DNA of 64,000 nt from Neobacillus sp. SuZ13 (GCF_030123365.1 NZ_CP126107.1:3085501-3149500), one strand, 5' to 3'; positions 25,763 through 35,354 are shown, counted from the stretch's first letter. Notes: a model not told the origin generated them from the letters alone. Numbers and translations: made by a program.

Positions 25763-25984
25763 ATGCCTAAAGTTGAAGTATCTTGTTCAATCGCCAACTG
25801 TTCGTTTTATGGAGAAGGAAATGTTTGTACAGCAGATAAAATTATGGTTGAAATAGATAACCATGCACGCTATGATACAGAATTTTCTTCCGAATTAGGT
25901 GAAAAGAATCATGTGGATACGGCAGGTACCTCAGCTGAAACCTGTTGTAAAACCTTCAAACCTAAACAAAGGAAAAATAGTTAA
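25763..25984 (+). CDS. DUF1540 Cys-rich protein
   Basis: 73-residue protein with Cys at CSIANC (8-13), VCTA, and ETCCKTF, the DUF1540 pattern; the cysteines probably bind a metal. The family occurs mainly in spore-forming Firmicutes and its function is not known. AGGAGG lies 7 nt before ATG. A strong terminator follows. Confidence 0.88.
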   Translation: MPKVEVSCSIANCSFYGEGNVCTADKIMVEIDNHARYDTEFSSELGEKNHVDTAGTSAETCCKTFKPKQRKNS

Positions 25985-26001
25985 ACGGATTCTGTTGTAA
26001 A

Positions 26002-26053
26002 AAGGACGGACTTGAGCTTCCCAAAAGGAGAAGCCAGTTCCGTCTTTTTTTTA
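26002..26053 (+). terminator. Terminator after the DUF1540 gene
   Basis: AAGGACGGACT (26002-26012) pairs with AGTTCCGTCTT (26036-26046), inner TTC/GAA pairing, followed by a long T run. Confidence 0.8.
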
Positions 26054-26125
26054 TTTTCTCAGCATACAGGATAATTGAAAGTTTAATAAAATATAATAAA
26101 GAAAAAGAAAACTAGGCGGGATCAC

Positions 26126-26593
26126 ATGATGAAGAAGATGACTTATTTGTTCTCTTTATGGTTAGTTACAATGGGTTTAGCTGCTTGTACTCCAAAACAG
26201 GAAATGATAAATGAAAAACCACCGGTAACAGAACCAGACGGAGAAAATCCCTCAAATCCCAATGGGCCAGTTTCAGAAGAACCAGAGGAAGAAGTATATC
26301 ACAATGAAGTCTTTAAAGATGTTGTCGTTACAAAAAAAGCAGATGCTATCATTGTAACAGGGAAAGCCCAAGTTTTTGAAGGGGTCTTTCAATATGCTCT
26401 TTATAATGGAGAAAATGTCGTTAAAGAAGGGAACTACCAGACAGAGGGTGCACCAGCTTGGGGAGAATTTGAAATCACTTTTGACAAAGGGTTAGTATCT
26501 ACAAATACCAGTAAATTGGAATTATTTGTATATTCCGCAAAAGATGGCTCTAAAATAAATACGTTAGAAATTCCATTAGTCTTAGATAACTAA
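26126..26593 (+). CDS. Gmad2-domain lipoprotein
   Basis: 155 residues with a signal peptide and lipobox LAAC (Cys21), a Pro/Glu-rich linker (about 30-60), and a C-terminal Gmad2 immunoglobulin-like domain (about 65-153) with VTGKAQVFEG and EGAPAWGEFEITF. Gmad2 modules accompany sporulation/germination and cell-wall proteins (as in GerM-type lipoproteins). The ligand is unknown. Convergent with the DUF2809 gene. Confidence 0.85.
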   Translation: MMKKMTYLFSLWLVTMGLAACTPKQEMINEKPPVTEPDGENPSNPNGPVSEEPEEEVYHNEVFKDVVVTKKADAIIVTGKAQVFEGVFQYALYNGENVVKEGNYQTEGAPAWGEFEITFDKGLVSTNTSKLELFVYSAKDGSKINTLEIPLVLDN

Positions 26594-26605
26594 GGAACTG
26601 TTTTA

Positions 26606-27049
26606 TTAAGATTTAAGCTTCCTTGCACTAAGCGCCATTTTATCCATAACAGTAGCGACAATAATCCCAATTGCATACCGAATCAAATCCACTATAAGAA
26701 ATCCTTTACCAAGTATTAAGGATCCGAGTTGTGTACCGCGAAGTTGATTGATCCATTCTGCTTGATACATCTGACTGAATTCGATTCCATAACTGAATAA
26801 AAAACTAAGAAAAATTGCTGTTAGGAGGCTCTTTCGCACCAGCAAGAAACGGAATCCAAAATAAACCATCATTGCCCAAAGCGCGTCTCCGGCATTCTCC
26901 GCAACAAAAATTGGAAGAAGTGGAGAGAATTTTCTCGAGGCCAGGCCAAAGATGATCGTGAGAATAACAGCGAACAAATAACCAATCTTCATGATTGGTG
27001 GATTAATCGATTCCTTCATTTGATGTTGGCCAGTATTCATTCCAATCAC
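26606..27049 (-). CDS. DUF2809 membrane protein
   Basis: 147-residue membrane protein with about four hydrophobic helices (for example IGYLFAVILTIIFGLASRKF). Motifs GDALWAMMVYFGFR, YGIEFSQMYQAEWIN and LGxxLLGxGFLIVDLIRY-like segments match DUF2809, of unknown role. The GTG start at 27049 is correctly spaced from AGGAGA. Confidence 0.85.
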   Translation of the reverse strand: MIGMNTGQHQMKESINPPIMKIGYLFAVILTIIFGLASRKFSPLLPIFVAENAGDALWAMMVYFGFRFLLVRKSLLTAIFLSFLFSYGIEFSQMYQAEWINQLRGTQLGSLILGKGFLIVDLIRYAIGIIVATVMDKMALSARKLKS

Positions 27050-27178
27050 TCATTTCTCCTCATACCTATAATTTTGAATATACTAGTATTTTTCGATAGA
27101 AGCAATGAAAGAAGACTAGTGCACTTTTATAATAAATAGAACAAATGTAGAAAGGGAACAAATAGAGTTATCTAATTA

Positions 27179-27206
27179 AGCTGCCATCAAGGTGGCTTTT
27201 TTTTTA
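27179..27206 (+). terminator. Hairpin with T run upstream of the GNAT gene
   Basis: GCTGCC (27180-27185) pairs with GGTGGC (27191-27196) and a 9-T run follows. No plus-strand gene is seen before it, so it may be a leftover terminator or an attenuator of the GNAT gene. Confidence 0.6.
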
Positions 27207-27284
27207 TATAAATTTTAAAAAAAGAAGGAATGACAACTTATCATAAAGAATAGGATTAGGTGAATATGAACAGGGGTGAAATGC

Positions 27285-28109
27285 ATGCTAACAAAAGAAA
27301 ATATATTGGAAATAAAAGCGCTTCAAGAAGTCTGCGAAAAAGAAGGCGGATTCGACTTGAAGCTTAATTTTGATATGCTAGAAAATCGGATTGGAAAGCA
27401 AAAGGAAGACTTATTCCATTATAAAGATGGCAAGCTTGTCGGCTTTCTCGGCATCTATGGTTTTGGAGATAAAGTAGAACTATGTGGAATGGTGCACCCG
27501 AATTACCGAAGACGAGGGATCTTTTCTGAGTTGCTGGAAAGGGGATTAATCGAGTCGAAGAAACGATATACAACGATTTTATTAAATGCCCCTACAGAAT
27601 CTCAATCTGCCAAGCATTTTTTGAAAAATATTCCTTGTTCTTTTTCGATTGCGGAGTATCAAATGAAATGGCAGGACACGGAATTGGTTGAGGATCCTAC
27701 TGTTACCTTGCGCCCGTCTATTTCTGAAGAAGATTGGGAAGCCGAAATCCAACTCGACGTATTGGGGTTTGGTATCAACGAAGAGGCAGCTCGGGAGTTT
27801 AACCAAACGATCAGGGAAACCAGCAGTGACGAACGTTTCATTATTGAATCAGAAGGAAAAACAGCTGGGAAAATGCGCGTTTCCGAATCAAATGGAGAAG
27901 CCTGGATCTATGGTTTTGCGGTTTTTCCTGAACTGCAGGGAAGAGGAATCGGGAGAAAAGCGTTATCAAATGTGGTAATTATGGAACATCACAAAGGATT
28001 GCCTATTTTTCTCGAGGTAGAGGCTAAAAATGCCCATGCCCTAAGATTGTACGAATCTTGTGGATTTAGAAGCTACCATTCCCAGGATTACTATCTATAT
28101 GAAGAGTAA
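27285..28109 (+). CDS. Tandem GNAT-domain N-acetyltransferase
   Basis: 274 residues from ATG 27285 (6 nt after AGGGGTGA). Two acetyltransferase-like halves: the first carries MVHPNYRRRGIFSELLERG, the second FAVFPELQGRGIGRKAL, a clear acetyl-CoA loop (RGxGR). The substrate is unknown. A truncated duplicate of the promoter and first 25 codons lies at 29439-29586, beyond the DUF3231 gene. Confidence 0.88.
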   Translation: MLTKENILEIKALQEVCEKEGGFDLKLNFDMLENRIGKQKEDLFHYKDGKLVGFLGIYGFGDKVELCGMVHPNYRRRGIFSELLERGLIESKKRYTTILLNAPTESQSAKHFLKNIPCSFSIAEYQMKWQDTELVEDPTVTLRPSISEEDWEAEIQLDVLGFGINEEAAREFNQTIRETSSDERFIIESEGKTAGKMRVSESNGEAWIYGFAVFPELQGRGIGRKALSNVVIMEHHKGLPIFLEVEAKNAHALRLYESCGFRSYHSQDYYLYEE

Positions 28110-28252
28110 TTTCATATTGTAAATAATTTCTAATTTAATTCTACACATTTGTTTTATTTATATTCTTTTACTATTGATTTATTGGTGAATAACACATAAT
28201 GTCTTGCTAATAGGTAAAAATAAACATATATCCCAAAATCATAGGTGAAAAA

Positions 28253-29245
28253 ATGAATAAAAACAACGAAAGATTAACCGCACCAGAGATATCGAATTTA
28301 TGGACCCATTATATACGTGAAACAATGGGGCTTTGTGTAATCAAGTACATGTTAAATACCGTTCAAGACCCTGAAATACATAAAGTTTTTCGGACAGCAC
28401 AAGGACTTTGCGACAAGCATATTAGCAAACTGAAGGAGCTGTTTCTTCAAGAGCATTTTCCTGTTCCTAAAGGGTTTAATGATAAAGATGTTAATTTGGA
28501 TACACCTCCATTATTTACGGATTTCTTTTGCTTAAATTATATTCACACCATGACAATGCATGGGAGTCAGTCATACAGTCTGGCATTTACCGTTTCGATT
28601 CGTCAAGACATAAGAGATTTTTATTACCAATGTAATCTAGACACTATGGAATTATATAACCAATCACTTGAAGTCCTTATTTCATTGAAACTTCTCAATC
28701 CTCCACCATATTATTCAACTCCTGATAAGGTTCATTTTATCAAGAGCCTTGATTATGTAACTGATTTGGTTGGCAGTAAAAGAACCATGAATGCTGTTGA
28801 ATGTGGTAATATCTATTTTAATTTAGAAAAAAGCATGATGACAAAAGGGTGCCTTATTGCTTTTAAACAAGTTTGTAAAGATAAACCCATTATTAAGTTT
28901 TTAGAGAAAGCTATTAATGCAGCAAATAAACATATTGGGATATTTACAACGTTATTACTTAAAGAAGACCTTCATTTACCCCATACATTTGATTCAGAAA
29001 TAACAAATTCAAATGATGCACCATTTTCTGAAAAACTTATGCTGTTTCATTCAGGCTTTTTATTTGCAGCAGCATTATCCTATTACGGTACTGCTGCGAT
29101 GTATAGTATGAGAGCAGATATTGTATTACAATGCGAAAAATCTATTTTTGATGATTTACTGATCTACAGTAGTTTCGGTAAATTAATCATTAAAAAGAAC
29201 TGGATGGAGCAGCCTCCTTTTGCGGATGACAGGAAAATGATTTAG
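28253..29245 (+). CDS. DUF3231 family protein (second copy)
   Basis: 330-residue protein with two helical repeats (ISNLWTHYIRE and CGNIYFNLEKS begin them) that end with a PP motif (LLNPPPY, EQPPFAD). It is clearly homologous to 7230-8288 but rather diverged. ATG follows AGGTGAAAAA. Function unknown. It is flanked by the full GNAT gene and by the GNAT 5' remnant, so the region was duplicated. Confidence 0.85.
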   Translation: MNKNNERLTAPEISNLWTHYIRETMGLCVIKYMLNTVQDPEIHKVFRTAQGLCDKHISKLKELFLQEHFPVPKGFNDKDVNLDTPPLFTDFFCLNYIHTMTMHGSQSYSLAFTVSIRQDIRDFYYQCNLDTMELYNQSLEVLISLKLLNPPPYYSTPDKVHFIKSLDYVTDLVGSKRTMNAVECGNIYFNLEKSMMTKGCLIAFKQVCKDKPIIKFLEKAINAANKHIGIFTTLLLKEDLHLPHTFDSEITNSNDAPFSEKLMLFHSGFLFAAALSYYGTAAMYSMRADIVLQCEKSIFDDLLIYSSFGKLIIKKNWMEQPPFADDRKMI

Positions 29246-29326
29246 AACTGAATATTGTTTTACTAAAAAATACAGGAAATTACAGCATTCCTATCATAGA
29301 AACGGGGTGCTTGTATTGAAAATTTA

Positions 29327-29350
29327 GCTGCCAAAATTGGCGGCCTTTTT
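29327..29350 (+). terminator. Terminator after the second DUF3231 gene
   Basis: GCTGCC (29327-29332) pairs with GGCGGC (29339-29344) with one G-U, then CTTTTTT. Confidence 0.75.
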
Positions 29351-29438
29351 TATGTGTGCCAGGCATGGCAACTCTCTGAGATAGGATGTTGTTAGTGGGG
29401 CAAAAATAAATTAAGTTATTTTCCCTCTCCTAAATCTT

Positions 29439-29586
29439 AAAAAAAGAAGGAATGACACCTTATCATCAAGAATAGGAATAGGTGAAAATGAACATGGCGA
29501 TATGCATGCTAACAAAAGATAATGTATTAGAAATAAAGCACTTCAGGAAGTCTGCGAAAAAGAGGGTGGATTCGACTTGAAGCTTT
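29439..29586 (+). pseudogene. Truncated duplicate of the GNAT gene 5' end
   Basis: The sequence repeats 27217-27366 including the leader, the ribosome site and the first codons (MLTKDNVLEIK...). One base is missing at about 29536 relative to the intact gene, so the frame shifts and stops at 29580. No homology follows after AGCTTT. The copy is not functional. Confidence 0.88.
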
Positions 29587-29754
29587 GAAGTTAAACATTT
29601 GGAATTCATAGAAAGATGCGCTGTAAATCAGCTTTTTTTATGGAGTTATTGATCAAAGATAGGATTCAACAGATTGTTATTTTCAAATTCGCTAATAAGT
29701 CTCACAAATTCGTCGATGAATGAAACGACAAAAATATAGAAGAGGATGATCTTA

Positions 29755-30273
29755 TTGGATAGAAGAAGTTTACTGGTATCTCCATTACCAGGATATAATG
29801 AAGAAATCGGCCGATGGCTATGGTGCTTAGAGGATGTTCGCCGTACTCTTTTAACAGAATTAACTGGTATTAGCCAAACGATCCTCGATACCAAAATGGA
29901 TGAAAGACAAACAATAGGCTCGTTGTTGTATCACATCGCCTTAATCGAGGCAGATTGGTTATATGAAGAGGTACTAGTTACCGATTGGGATCCCGAAATA
30001 CGTTCACTATTTCCGTTAGAACATCGGTCCGAAGATGGCTCTTTAGCCCACATGGAGGGGCAAAGTTTAGAAGATCATTTTTACCGCCTTAAAAAGGTTC
30101 GTGAAGTATTTCTTTCCCATTTTCGTTCAATGGACCTAACAGATTGGCGTAAACCTAGAATTCTGGAACAATATGATGTCACACCTGAGTGGGTTGTATA
30201 TCATTTGATTGAACATGAATCCCATCATCGAGGTCAGATTTTCCAGTTGCTTAGAAACTTACGGAATGTTTAA
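29755..30273 (+). CDS. DinB-family metal-binding protein
   Basis: 172-residue four-helix-bundle protein. The DinB metal triad is visible: His in LLYHIALIEADW and two His in LIEHESHHRGQI near the C-terminus. Members are metal-dependent enzymes such as thiol S-transferases, or have no known substrate. I prefer TTG 29755 (9 nt after GAGG) to ATG 29746, which overlaps the ribosome site. Confidence 0.82.
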   Translation: MDRRSLLVSPLPGYNEEIGRWLWCLEDVRRTLLTELTGISQTILDTKMDERQTIGSLLYHIALIEADWLYEEVLVTDWDPEIRSLFPLEHRSEDGSLAHMEGQSLEDHFYRLKKVREVFLSHFRSMDLTDWRKPRILEQYDVTPEWVVYHLIEHESHHRGQIFQLLRNLRNV

Positions 30274-30356
30274 TAATTGGTGGTTTTGCTTTCTAGCTTT
30301 CATTCATTTTTACCTAATTCTAAACGTAGGAACTATTAAGGAAGGAAGTGGGGAGA

Positions 30357-30557
30357 ATGAAACGACAAAAAACCTATTTTATTTTTAAAGATTTGATATT
30401 CGACCTCAAAAAGCCAGAAATTACACTAAAACAAATTAGAGTTTCTGAGATTAAAATTGAAAATGAGGAATATAAAGCACTTCGCAAAAAATTTAGTGAA
30501 GATATTTTCACTATAGAAAAAAAACCAGAGGGTTGGTTTATAACGGAGAAAGAGTAA
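30357..30557 (+). CDS. Small basic hypothetical protein (66 aa)
   Basis: ATG 30357 follows AAGGAAG by 9 nt; an in-frame GTG at 30348 is also possible. The protein is Lys/Glu-rich and soluble (start MKRQKTYFIFKDLIFDLKKP). It resembles no family I know. A hairpin with T run at 30639-30678 could end its transcript. Confidence 0.55.
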   Translation: MKRQKTYFIFKDLIFDLKKPEITLKQIRVSEIKIENEEYKALRKKFSEDIFTIEKKPEGWFITEKE

Positions 30558-30638
30558 GCCCTTCTCGTTTGAGGAGGTTTTTTTATGTAAAGAAATCGCA
30601 ATTCCTCTAAGCACGATTAAGTTTAAACAAAAATATTG

Positions 30639-30678
30639 GGGTCAGTCTTTCATTATTTTGAGGGACTAACCCTTTTTT
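30639..30678 (+). terminator. Terminator before the sco control region
   Basis: GGGTCAGTC (30639-30647) pairs with GACTAACCC (30664-30672) with one mismatch, followed by TTTTTT. Confidence 0.7.
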
Positions 30679-30711
30679 GATTTCTTCTAAACAATTACTA
30701 GCCAAGGTGAT

Positions 30712-30778
30712 TTCCGAAAAACCGGAAGTTTCCCGATTTCCGGAAAAGCAGTATAGCTTAAATTCCGAAAAAACGGAA
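30712..30778. promoter_or_regulatory. Enhancer-like palindromes upstream of scoA
   Basis: Two near-identical inverted repeats, TTCCG-AAAAAC-CGGAA (30712-30727) and TTCCG-AAAAAA-CGGAA (30763-30778), are 51 bp apart, with a third palindrome TTTCCGGAAA (30737-30746) between them. They lie 90-150 bp upstream of an apparent sigma-54 promoter, the usual distance for enhancer-binding activators. Confidence 0.7.
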
Positions 30779-30860
30779 ATTATTCACCTAAGAGCTATAG
30801 ATGAATGTTTGATACTATCGATATCTACCTATTTTATTAATTCTGAATAATAAAATATAT

Positions 30861-30877
30861 TTGGCATAAAACTTGCT
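30861..30877 (+). promoter_or_regulatory. Sigma-54 (-24/-12) promoter of scoA
   Basis: TTGGCATAAAACTTGCT at 30861-30877 matches the -24/-12 consensus TTGGCAC-N5-TTGCW, with exactly 10 nt between GG (30863-30864) and GC (30875-30876). scoA begins about 160 bp downstream. Confidence 0.8.
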
Positions 30878-31038
30878 ACTAAATGATTATCATGGACTTT
30901 CTAGAATAGGAGGTTAGATTGTTGTAACCGTTTACTGTTATAAAAGTGTACCGTTTATACATGTCAATCAATGAATCCGTTTTCGGAATAAATGTTGCAT
31001 GTTTCGGACCATGATTCTATTAAAAAGGAGATAAAAGC

Positions 31039-31740
31039 ATGAAGAATGGAAAAATAATTGATTCGTTTGAAAAAGCCATCGAGGATATCCATGATGGAGC
31101 TACGATTATTGTAGGGGGATTCGGCCTTTGCGGGATACCAGAAAAGGCTATCCTAGCTCTAAGAGATAAAGGAGTAAAAGACTTAACAATTGTCAGCAAT
31201 AATTGTGGTGTCGATGATTGGGGTCTCGGACTATTACTTGCGAATAAACAAATTAAAAAAATGGTTTCCTCCTATGTTGGGGAGAACAAGATTTTTGAAC
31301 GACAATTTTTAAGCGGGGAATTAGAAGTGGAACTCGTGCCACAAGGTACCCTTGCAGAACGAATCCGTGCAGGCGGGGCTGGCATTCCAGGATTTTATAC
31401 AGCAACTGGTGTTGGAACACCGATTGCCGAAGGAAAGGAACATAAAGATTTTGACGGAAAAACTTATATCCTTGAAAAAGCCATTGTTGGCGATTTTTCA
31501 TTAGTAAAGGCTTGGAGAGCGGATTCGTTAGGAAATTTAGTTTACCACAAAACAGCCAGAAATTTTAATCCTTTGGCAGCAATGGCTGGAAAAATAACAA
31601 TTGCAGAAGTAGAAGAAATTGTCGAAGCTGGTGAATTAAATCCCGACCACATTCATACACCAAGCGTATATGTTCAGCGTCTTTTAGCCGGGGAAGGTTA
31701 TGAAAAGAGAATTGAGAGACGGACTGTTATTCAAGCATAG
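31039..31740 (+). CDS. scoA: 3-oxoacid CoA-transferase subunit A
   Basis: 233 residues; subunit A of succinyl-CoA:acetoacetate-type CoA-transferase, which activates acetoacetate to acetoacetyl-CoA. The motif [13 protein letters not shown] (residues 26-38) and [11 protein letters not shown] are typical. ATG follows AAAAAGGAG. scoB starts 16 bp after its stop. A sigma-54 promoter with enhancer palindromes precedes it. Confidence 0.93.
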   Translation: MKNGKIIDSFEKAIEDIHDGATIIVGGFGLCGIPEKAILALRDKGVKDLTIVSNNCGVDDWGLGLLLANKQIKKMVSSYVGENKIFERQFLSGELEVELVPQGTLAERIRAGGAGIPGFYTATGVGTPIAEGKEHKDFDGKTYILEKAIVGDFSLVKAWRADSLGNLVYHKTARNFNPLAAMAGKITIAEVEEIVEAGELNPDHIHTPSVYVQRLLAGEGYEKRIERRTVIQA

Positions 31741-31755
31741 GGAGGAGAAATTTCA

Positions 31756-32415
31756 ATGGATGTACGTCAAAAAATTATCAAGCGGGCAGTGCAAGAAATA
31801 CAAGATGGGATGAATGTCAATTTGGGGATTGGAATACCGACGCTTTTAGCAAATGAAATACCTGCTGAATACAGTGTTTTGCTCCAATCAGAAAATGGAC
31901 TGTTGGGAATCGGGCCCTATCCGGATGAGAAACAAGTCGATCCTGATTTAATCAACGCAGGGAAAGAAACGGTCACAGCAGTGAATGGCGCCTCTTATTT
32001 TGATAGTGCTGAGTCCTTTGCCATGATCCGCGGCGGTCATATTGATTTAGCCATTCTTGGCGGGATGGAGGTTTCAGAAAATGGAGATCTTGCCAACTGG
32101 ATGATCCCGGGGAAAATGGTAAAGGGTATGGGCGGTGCGATGGACCTTGTAAATGGTGCTAAGCGCATTGTTGTAATTATGGAACATGTCAATAAGTATG
32201 GTGAGTCTAAAATTAAAGAAGAATGCACACTTCCTTTAACTGGAAAAGGGGTTGTCCATCGTTTAATCACTGATTTAGCAGTATTTGATTTTACCCCTGA
32301 GGGAATGGTCTTAGTGGAAACACAAGAAGGGGTTACACTTGAGGAAGTTAAGGGGAAAACAGAAGCTTCTTTTACAATTTGTCCGGAATTGCTCGTTAAC
32401 TCTGTATCTGTGTAA
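31756..32415 (+). CDS. scoB: 3-oxoacid CoA-transferase subunit B
   Basis: 219 residues; subunit B with the catalytic Glu46 in [12 protein letters not shown] and the [14 protein letters not shown] segment. Forms the A2B2 enzyme with scoA for acetoacetate use. GGAGGAG ribosome site. The next gene, a secreted hydrolase, follows 37 bp downstream, suggesting a ketone-body or hydroxybutyrate-polymer pathway operon. Confidence 0.94.
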   Translation: MDVRQKIIKRAVQEIQDGMNVNLGIGIPTLLANEIPAEYSVLLQSENGLLGIGPYPDEKQVDPDLINAGKETVTAVNGASYFDSAESFAMIRGGHIDLAILGGMEVSENGDLANWMIPGKMVKGMGGAMDLVNGAKRIVVIMEHVNKYGESKIKEECTLPLTGKGVVHRLITDLAVFDFTPEGMVLVETQEGVTLEEVKGKTEASFTICPELLVNSVSV

Positions 32416-32452
32416 AATCAAAATCAGTATTAAGAATCGGAGGGATTTTTTG

Positions 32453-33979
32453 GTGAAAGGTAAACTCTTAGCGATAGCTGCTGCCTCTGCTTTATTGTTT
32501 CCGCTTGTTCCTCAGAATTTCTTGCAAAAGAGTGTTTCCGCTTCCTATTCTCCAGAAGTATCGGGGGCACAAGATGTTACGGTGAGGAAGTTTGATGGGA
32601 CAAACGGAAATTGGTTAACAACAAAAAATCCGTCTCAATATGCAGAAGCAACTGTCTTTGGGAATATTGGATTGGCTCCTTATAATTGGGGAAATAAGGA
32701 AGAAGGATCGGGTTGGTATAACATGTACAACCCTGCGTCAGTAAGCGGTGTTCAAGTCAACGGTATGTTTGACGATGCAAAATTTGTCATTCGTGTACCA
32801 GACAACTGGAATGGAAAATTAGTTGTAGGGGGAATACCCGCGACTCGAAATGAAACGGCGACTGATTTACTGTTTAGTGATTATGTTTTAGCAAAAGGTT
32901 ATGCGTTTGCTGCTACGGATAAAGGGACACAAGGGGAAATTGACCCTTCCGATCCATTCGCTAAAGCAAAGAACGCCTTAGTTGCAGAGGATGACAGCAT
33001 CACTGAATGGAATCAGCGCTTTCGCCAATTGACGATAGCAGCACAAAAATACTTAACTGAAAATTATCGTGATAAGCTGATTAAAGAGAGTGATAGAAAA
33101 AATCCAGCCAGTAAGTTGATTACAAAAAAACACAAAGTGCCTACCTATGCAATGGGGATTTCCAATGGCGGTTATGTCGTCCGTTATGCGCTTGAACACG
33201 ACGGCCCAGATAAGACAGGGAAACCAGCTCTATATGATGGCGGAGTGGATTGGGAAGGCGTGTTATGGAGAGCGAATGAACCGAATTTAATTAGTTCGTT
33301 AACTCCAGTTGTCAATCATGCGGAAAAAGCCATTTACGGCACAGGTGAAGAAAAGAATGCGGCAATGAAAAAAATGTATAAAGCTGGTTTACCGAAAGGG
33401 TCTGAAAAACTGTGGAGCTATCATGATCAGGTCTACTGGTTCCTCACCTTAAATATTTATCGGGATGAACTTGATCCAAACGCTCCTAACCAAATCGATT
33501 GGAGAAACTATTTGAACTATAACGGTAGTATTCGTGATCGTACATACGATTACATCTTTAAAGATTACAATTATATGGTACGGCCAAGTGCAGTCAAACA
33601 AAACGTAAAAGCCATTGAAAATACCGGCGATATTGATGTGCCGCTGATCAGTATAACTGGTTCCTGGGACTCGTTAATTTTTCCGTCCATCCATGCGGAT
33701 GCATACGACAAGCTTGTAAACCAAGCAGGAAAAGGCAAATTACACCGACTTTATACCATTGAAAAGGGAAACCATGTCGATAGCTTGGTTTGGAACACTT
33801 CAACAGATCCGAATAAAGAGCTGCAGCCTTTGCTTCCGTATGCACATCAAGCTTTTGACTTACTCGTGGATTGGGTTGAACATCATAAAAAAGCACCTAA
33901 GAGTAAATTCATTTCCACCCCGCAGGATCCTGCAAAAGTGTTAGATATTAAGACAGGAAAAGAAGTGGATCCTAAGTAG
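32453..33979 (+). CDS. Secreted alpha/beta hydrolase, possibly 3-hydroxybutyrate oligomer hydrolase
   Basis: 508 residues from GTG 32453 (8 nt after GGAGGG; TTG 32450 is also possible). A signal peptide (about 1-30, [13 protein letters not shown]) directs secretion. The catalytic triad can be read as Ser237 (GISNGGY), Asp406 (GSWDSLIF) and His441 (GNHVDSL). The protein resembles the PHB/hydroxybutyrate-oligomer and tannase-like esterases. Co-transcription with scoAB fits release of hydroxybutyrate outside the cell and its use as acetoacetyl-CoA inside. The substrate is inferred from this context. Confidence 0.75.
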   Translation: MKGKLLAIAAASALLFPLVPQNFLQKSVSASYSPEVSGAQDVTVRKFDGTNGNWLTTKNPSQYAEATVFGNIGLAPYNWGNKEEGSGWYNMYNPASVSGVQVNGMFDDAKFVIRVPDNWNGKLVVGGIPATRNETATDLLFSDYVLAKGYAFAATDKGTQGEIDPSDPFAKAKNALVAEDDSITEWNQRFRQLTIAAQKYLTENYRDKLIKESDRKNPASKLITKKHKVPTYAMGISNGGYVVRYALEHDGPDKTGKPALYDGGVDWEGVLWRANEPNLISSLTPVVNHAEKAIYGTGEEKNAAMKKMYKAGLPKGSEKLWSYHDQVYWFLTLNIYRDELDPNAPNQIDWRNYLNYNGSIRDRTYDYIFKDYNYMVRPSAVKQNVKAIENTGDIDVPLISITGSWDSLIFPSIHADAYDKLVNQAGKGKLHRLYTIEKGNHVDSLVWNTSTDPNKELQPLLPYAHQAFDLLVDWVEHHKKAPKSKFISTPQDPAKVLDIKTGKEVDPK

Positions 33980-34068
33980 AAAAGGAACACCTTTCAAATC
34001 AGCCAAGAATAATCCCAACGCTATTCTGCAAACTATGAATGCAGAAATATAGTGAAGGGATTTAGAAC

Positions 34069-35061
34069 ATGAGAAAACATTTGGTGATTATATGCAGTTT
34101 GATTTTTAGCACCCTATTAAATAATATTCCTGCCCATGCCACTGAGTATAAGCAGAGTAATACTTATGGTGTTAAACATGGCGATTCGCTGCCGCAAATT
34201 GCCATTAAATTTGGAACTTCCGTCAATGACTTAAAAATGACCAATGGATTGCAGTCGAATACATTATTAGTTGGCCAAAAATTGTGGGTACCTACTACGT
34301 ATGAAGTGGTTCCTGGGGATACTTTGAGGGGTATCGCGTTAGCATTCCATTCAACAGTCGATGCAATTAAAACAAAGAATAAGCTTTCAACTGATCAACT
34401 CTATATCGGGCAAGTGCTCAAGATTCCTCCTAAAAAAATGAAGATGCAAGGTCAGCATATCTTGATGACACGGGAGGAATTTAGGGATTGGTTATTTAAC
34501 GCTCGAATTAATAGGAGAGTTACGCTCATCCAAGAGCATCACACCTGGTTGCCGTCATACAAGCAATTTAATGGCACCAATCATTTTCGGATGTTGCAAG
34601 GGATGGAAAATTTCCATAAACGAAAAATGGGCTGGAGTACTATCGCTCAAAATATAACCACTTTTCCGGATGGAAAAATTGCCGTATCGAGGCCCTTTAA
34701 CATAGCCCCCGAAGGTACCATTGGGCCAAGGGCAAACGCAACTGGGATTGCAATCGAAAATGTAGGCAACTTCGATAAAGGTCATGATGTGATGACAGCC
34801 CAACAGAAAGAAACAATTGTGTATATTACTGCGGTCCTTTCAATTAAATTCGGGCTAACGCCTTCCATTGACACTATTACCTATCATCATTGGTGGAATC
34901 TAAGAACGAAGGAAAGGGTGCTGGATAAAGGTCCAGATTATAATGTAAAAACATGCCCCGGTACTGCGTTTTTCGGAGGAAATTCCACCACTGATGCCAT
35001 TAACAATTTTTATCCGCTTGTAACACGGAAAATTAAAGAAATTTTAGCTTCAAGGAATTAG
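34069..35061 (+). CDS. LysM-containing N-acetylmuramoyl-L-alanine amidase
   Basis: 330 residues with a signal peptide (1-24), two LysM domains (about 32-78 and 82-126; YGVKHGDSLPQIA, YEVVPGDTLRGIA) and an Amidase_2/PGRP domain (about 150-325). Zn ligands are in EHHTW, YHHWW and TCPGTAFF. It cleaves the amide between muramic acid and stem peptide in the cell wall. ATG follows GAAGGGATTT. Monocistronic with terminator. Confidence 0.88.
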   Translation: MRKHLVIICSLIFSTLLNNIPAHATEYKQSNTYGVKHGDSLPQIAIKFGTSVNDLKMTNGLQSNTLLVGQKLWVPTTYEVVPGDTLRGIALAFHSTVDAIKTKNKLSTDQLYIGQVLKIPPKKMKMQGQHILMTREEFRDWLFNARINRRVTLIQEHHTWLPSYKQFNGTNHFRMLQGMENFHKRKMGWSTIAQNITTFPDGKIAVSRPFNIAPEGTIGPRANATGIAIENVGNFDKGHDVMTAQQKETIVYITAVLSIKFGLTPSIDTITYHHWWNLRTKERVLDKGPDYNVKTCPGTAFFGGNSTTDAINNFYPLVTRKIKEILASRN

Positions 35062-35069
35062 AGATAGTA

Positions 35070-35116
35070 TTCACGAAGACAAATTAGCTTTTAGGATTTT
35101 GTCTTCGTGAAAAAAC
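35070..35116 (+). terminator. Terminator after the amidase gene
   Basis: TTCACGAAGACAAA (35070-35083) pairs with TTTTGTCTTCGTGAA (35097-35111). Confidence 0.75.
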
Positions 35117-35277
35117 CACTGGCTAATTCCTGCTCTTCTTTAGATATTTCGCCTCATTTTTTTGCTAAAAATCCCCTAAACACGAACATTATTAAACTTT
35201 TCAATAAAAACATTCACCTTTTCCGTTGTAAATTTATATTAAGTTTGTTATATTAAAAAAGTAATAATTATATATTT

Positions 35278-35354
35278 CATTGCTCGTATATACTCGGTAA
35301 TATGGTCTGAGTGTTTCTACCTGGTTCCCACTAAAAGAACTAGACTACGAGTTA
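35278..35354 (+). ncRNA. Purine riboswitch (guanine type)
   Basis: The aptamer shows the conserved elements CTCGTATA (35283-35290), AATATGG (35299-35305), GTTTCTACC (35313-35321) and GACTACGAG (35343-35351). P1 is formed by CTCGTA and TACGAG. The discriminating base in the 3' junction is C (GACTA-C-G), the guanine/hypoxanthine version (adenine types have T). It regulates the secreted nucleosidase at 35553. Confidence 0.92.
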
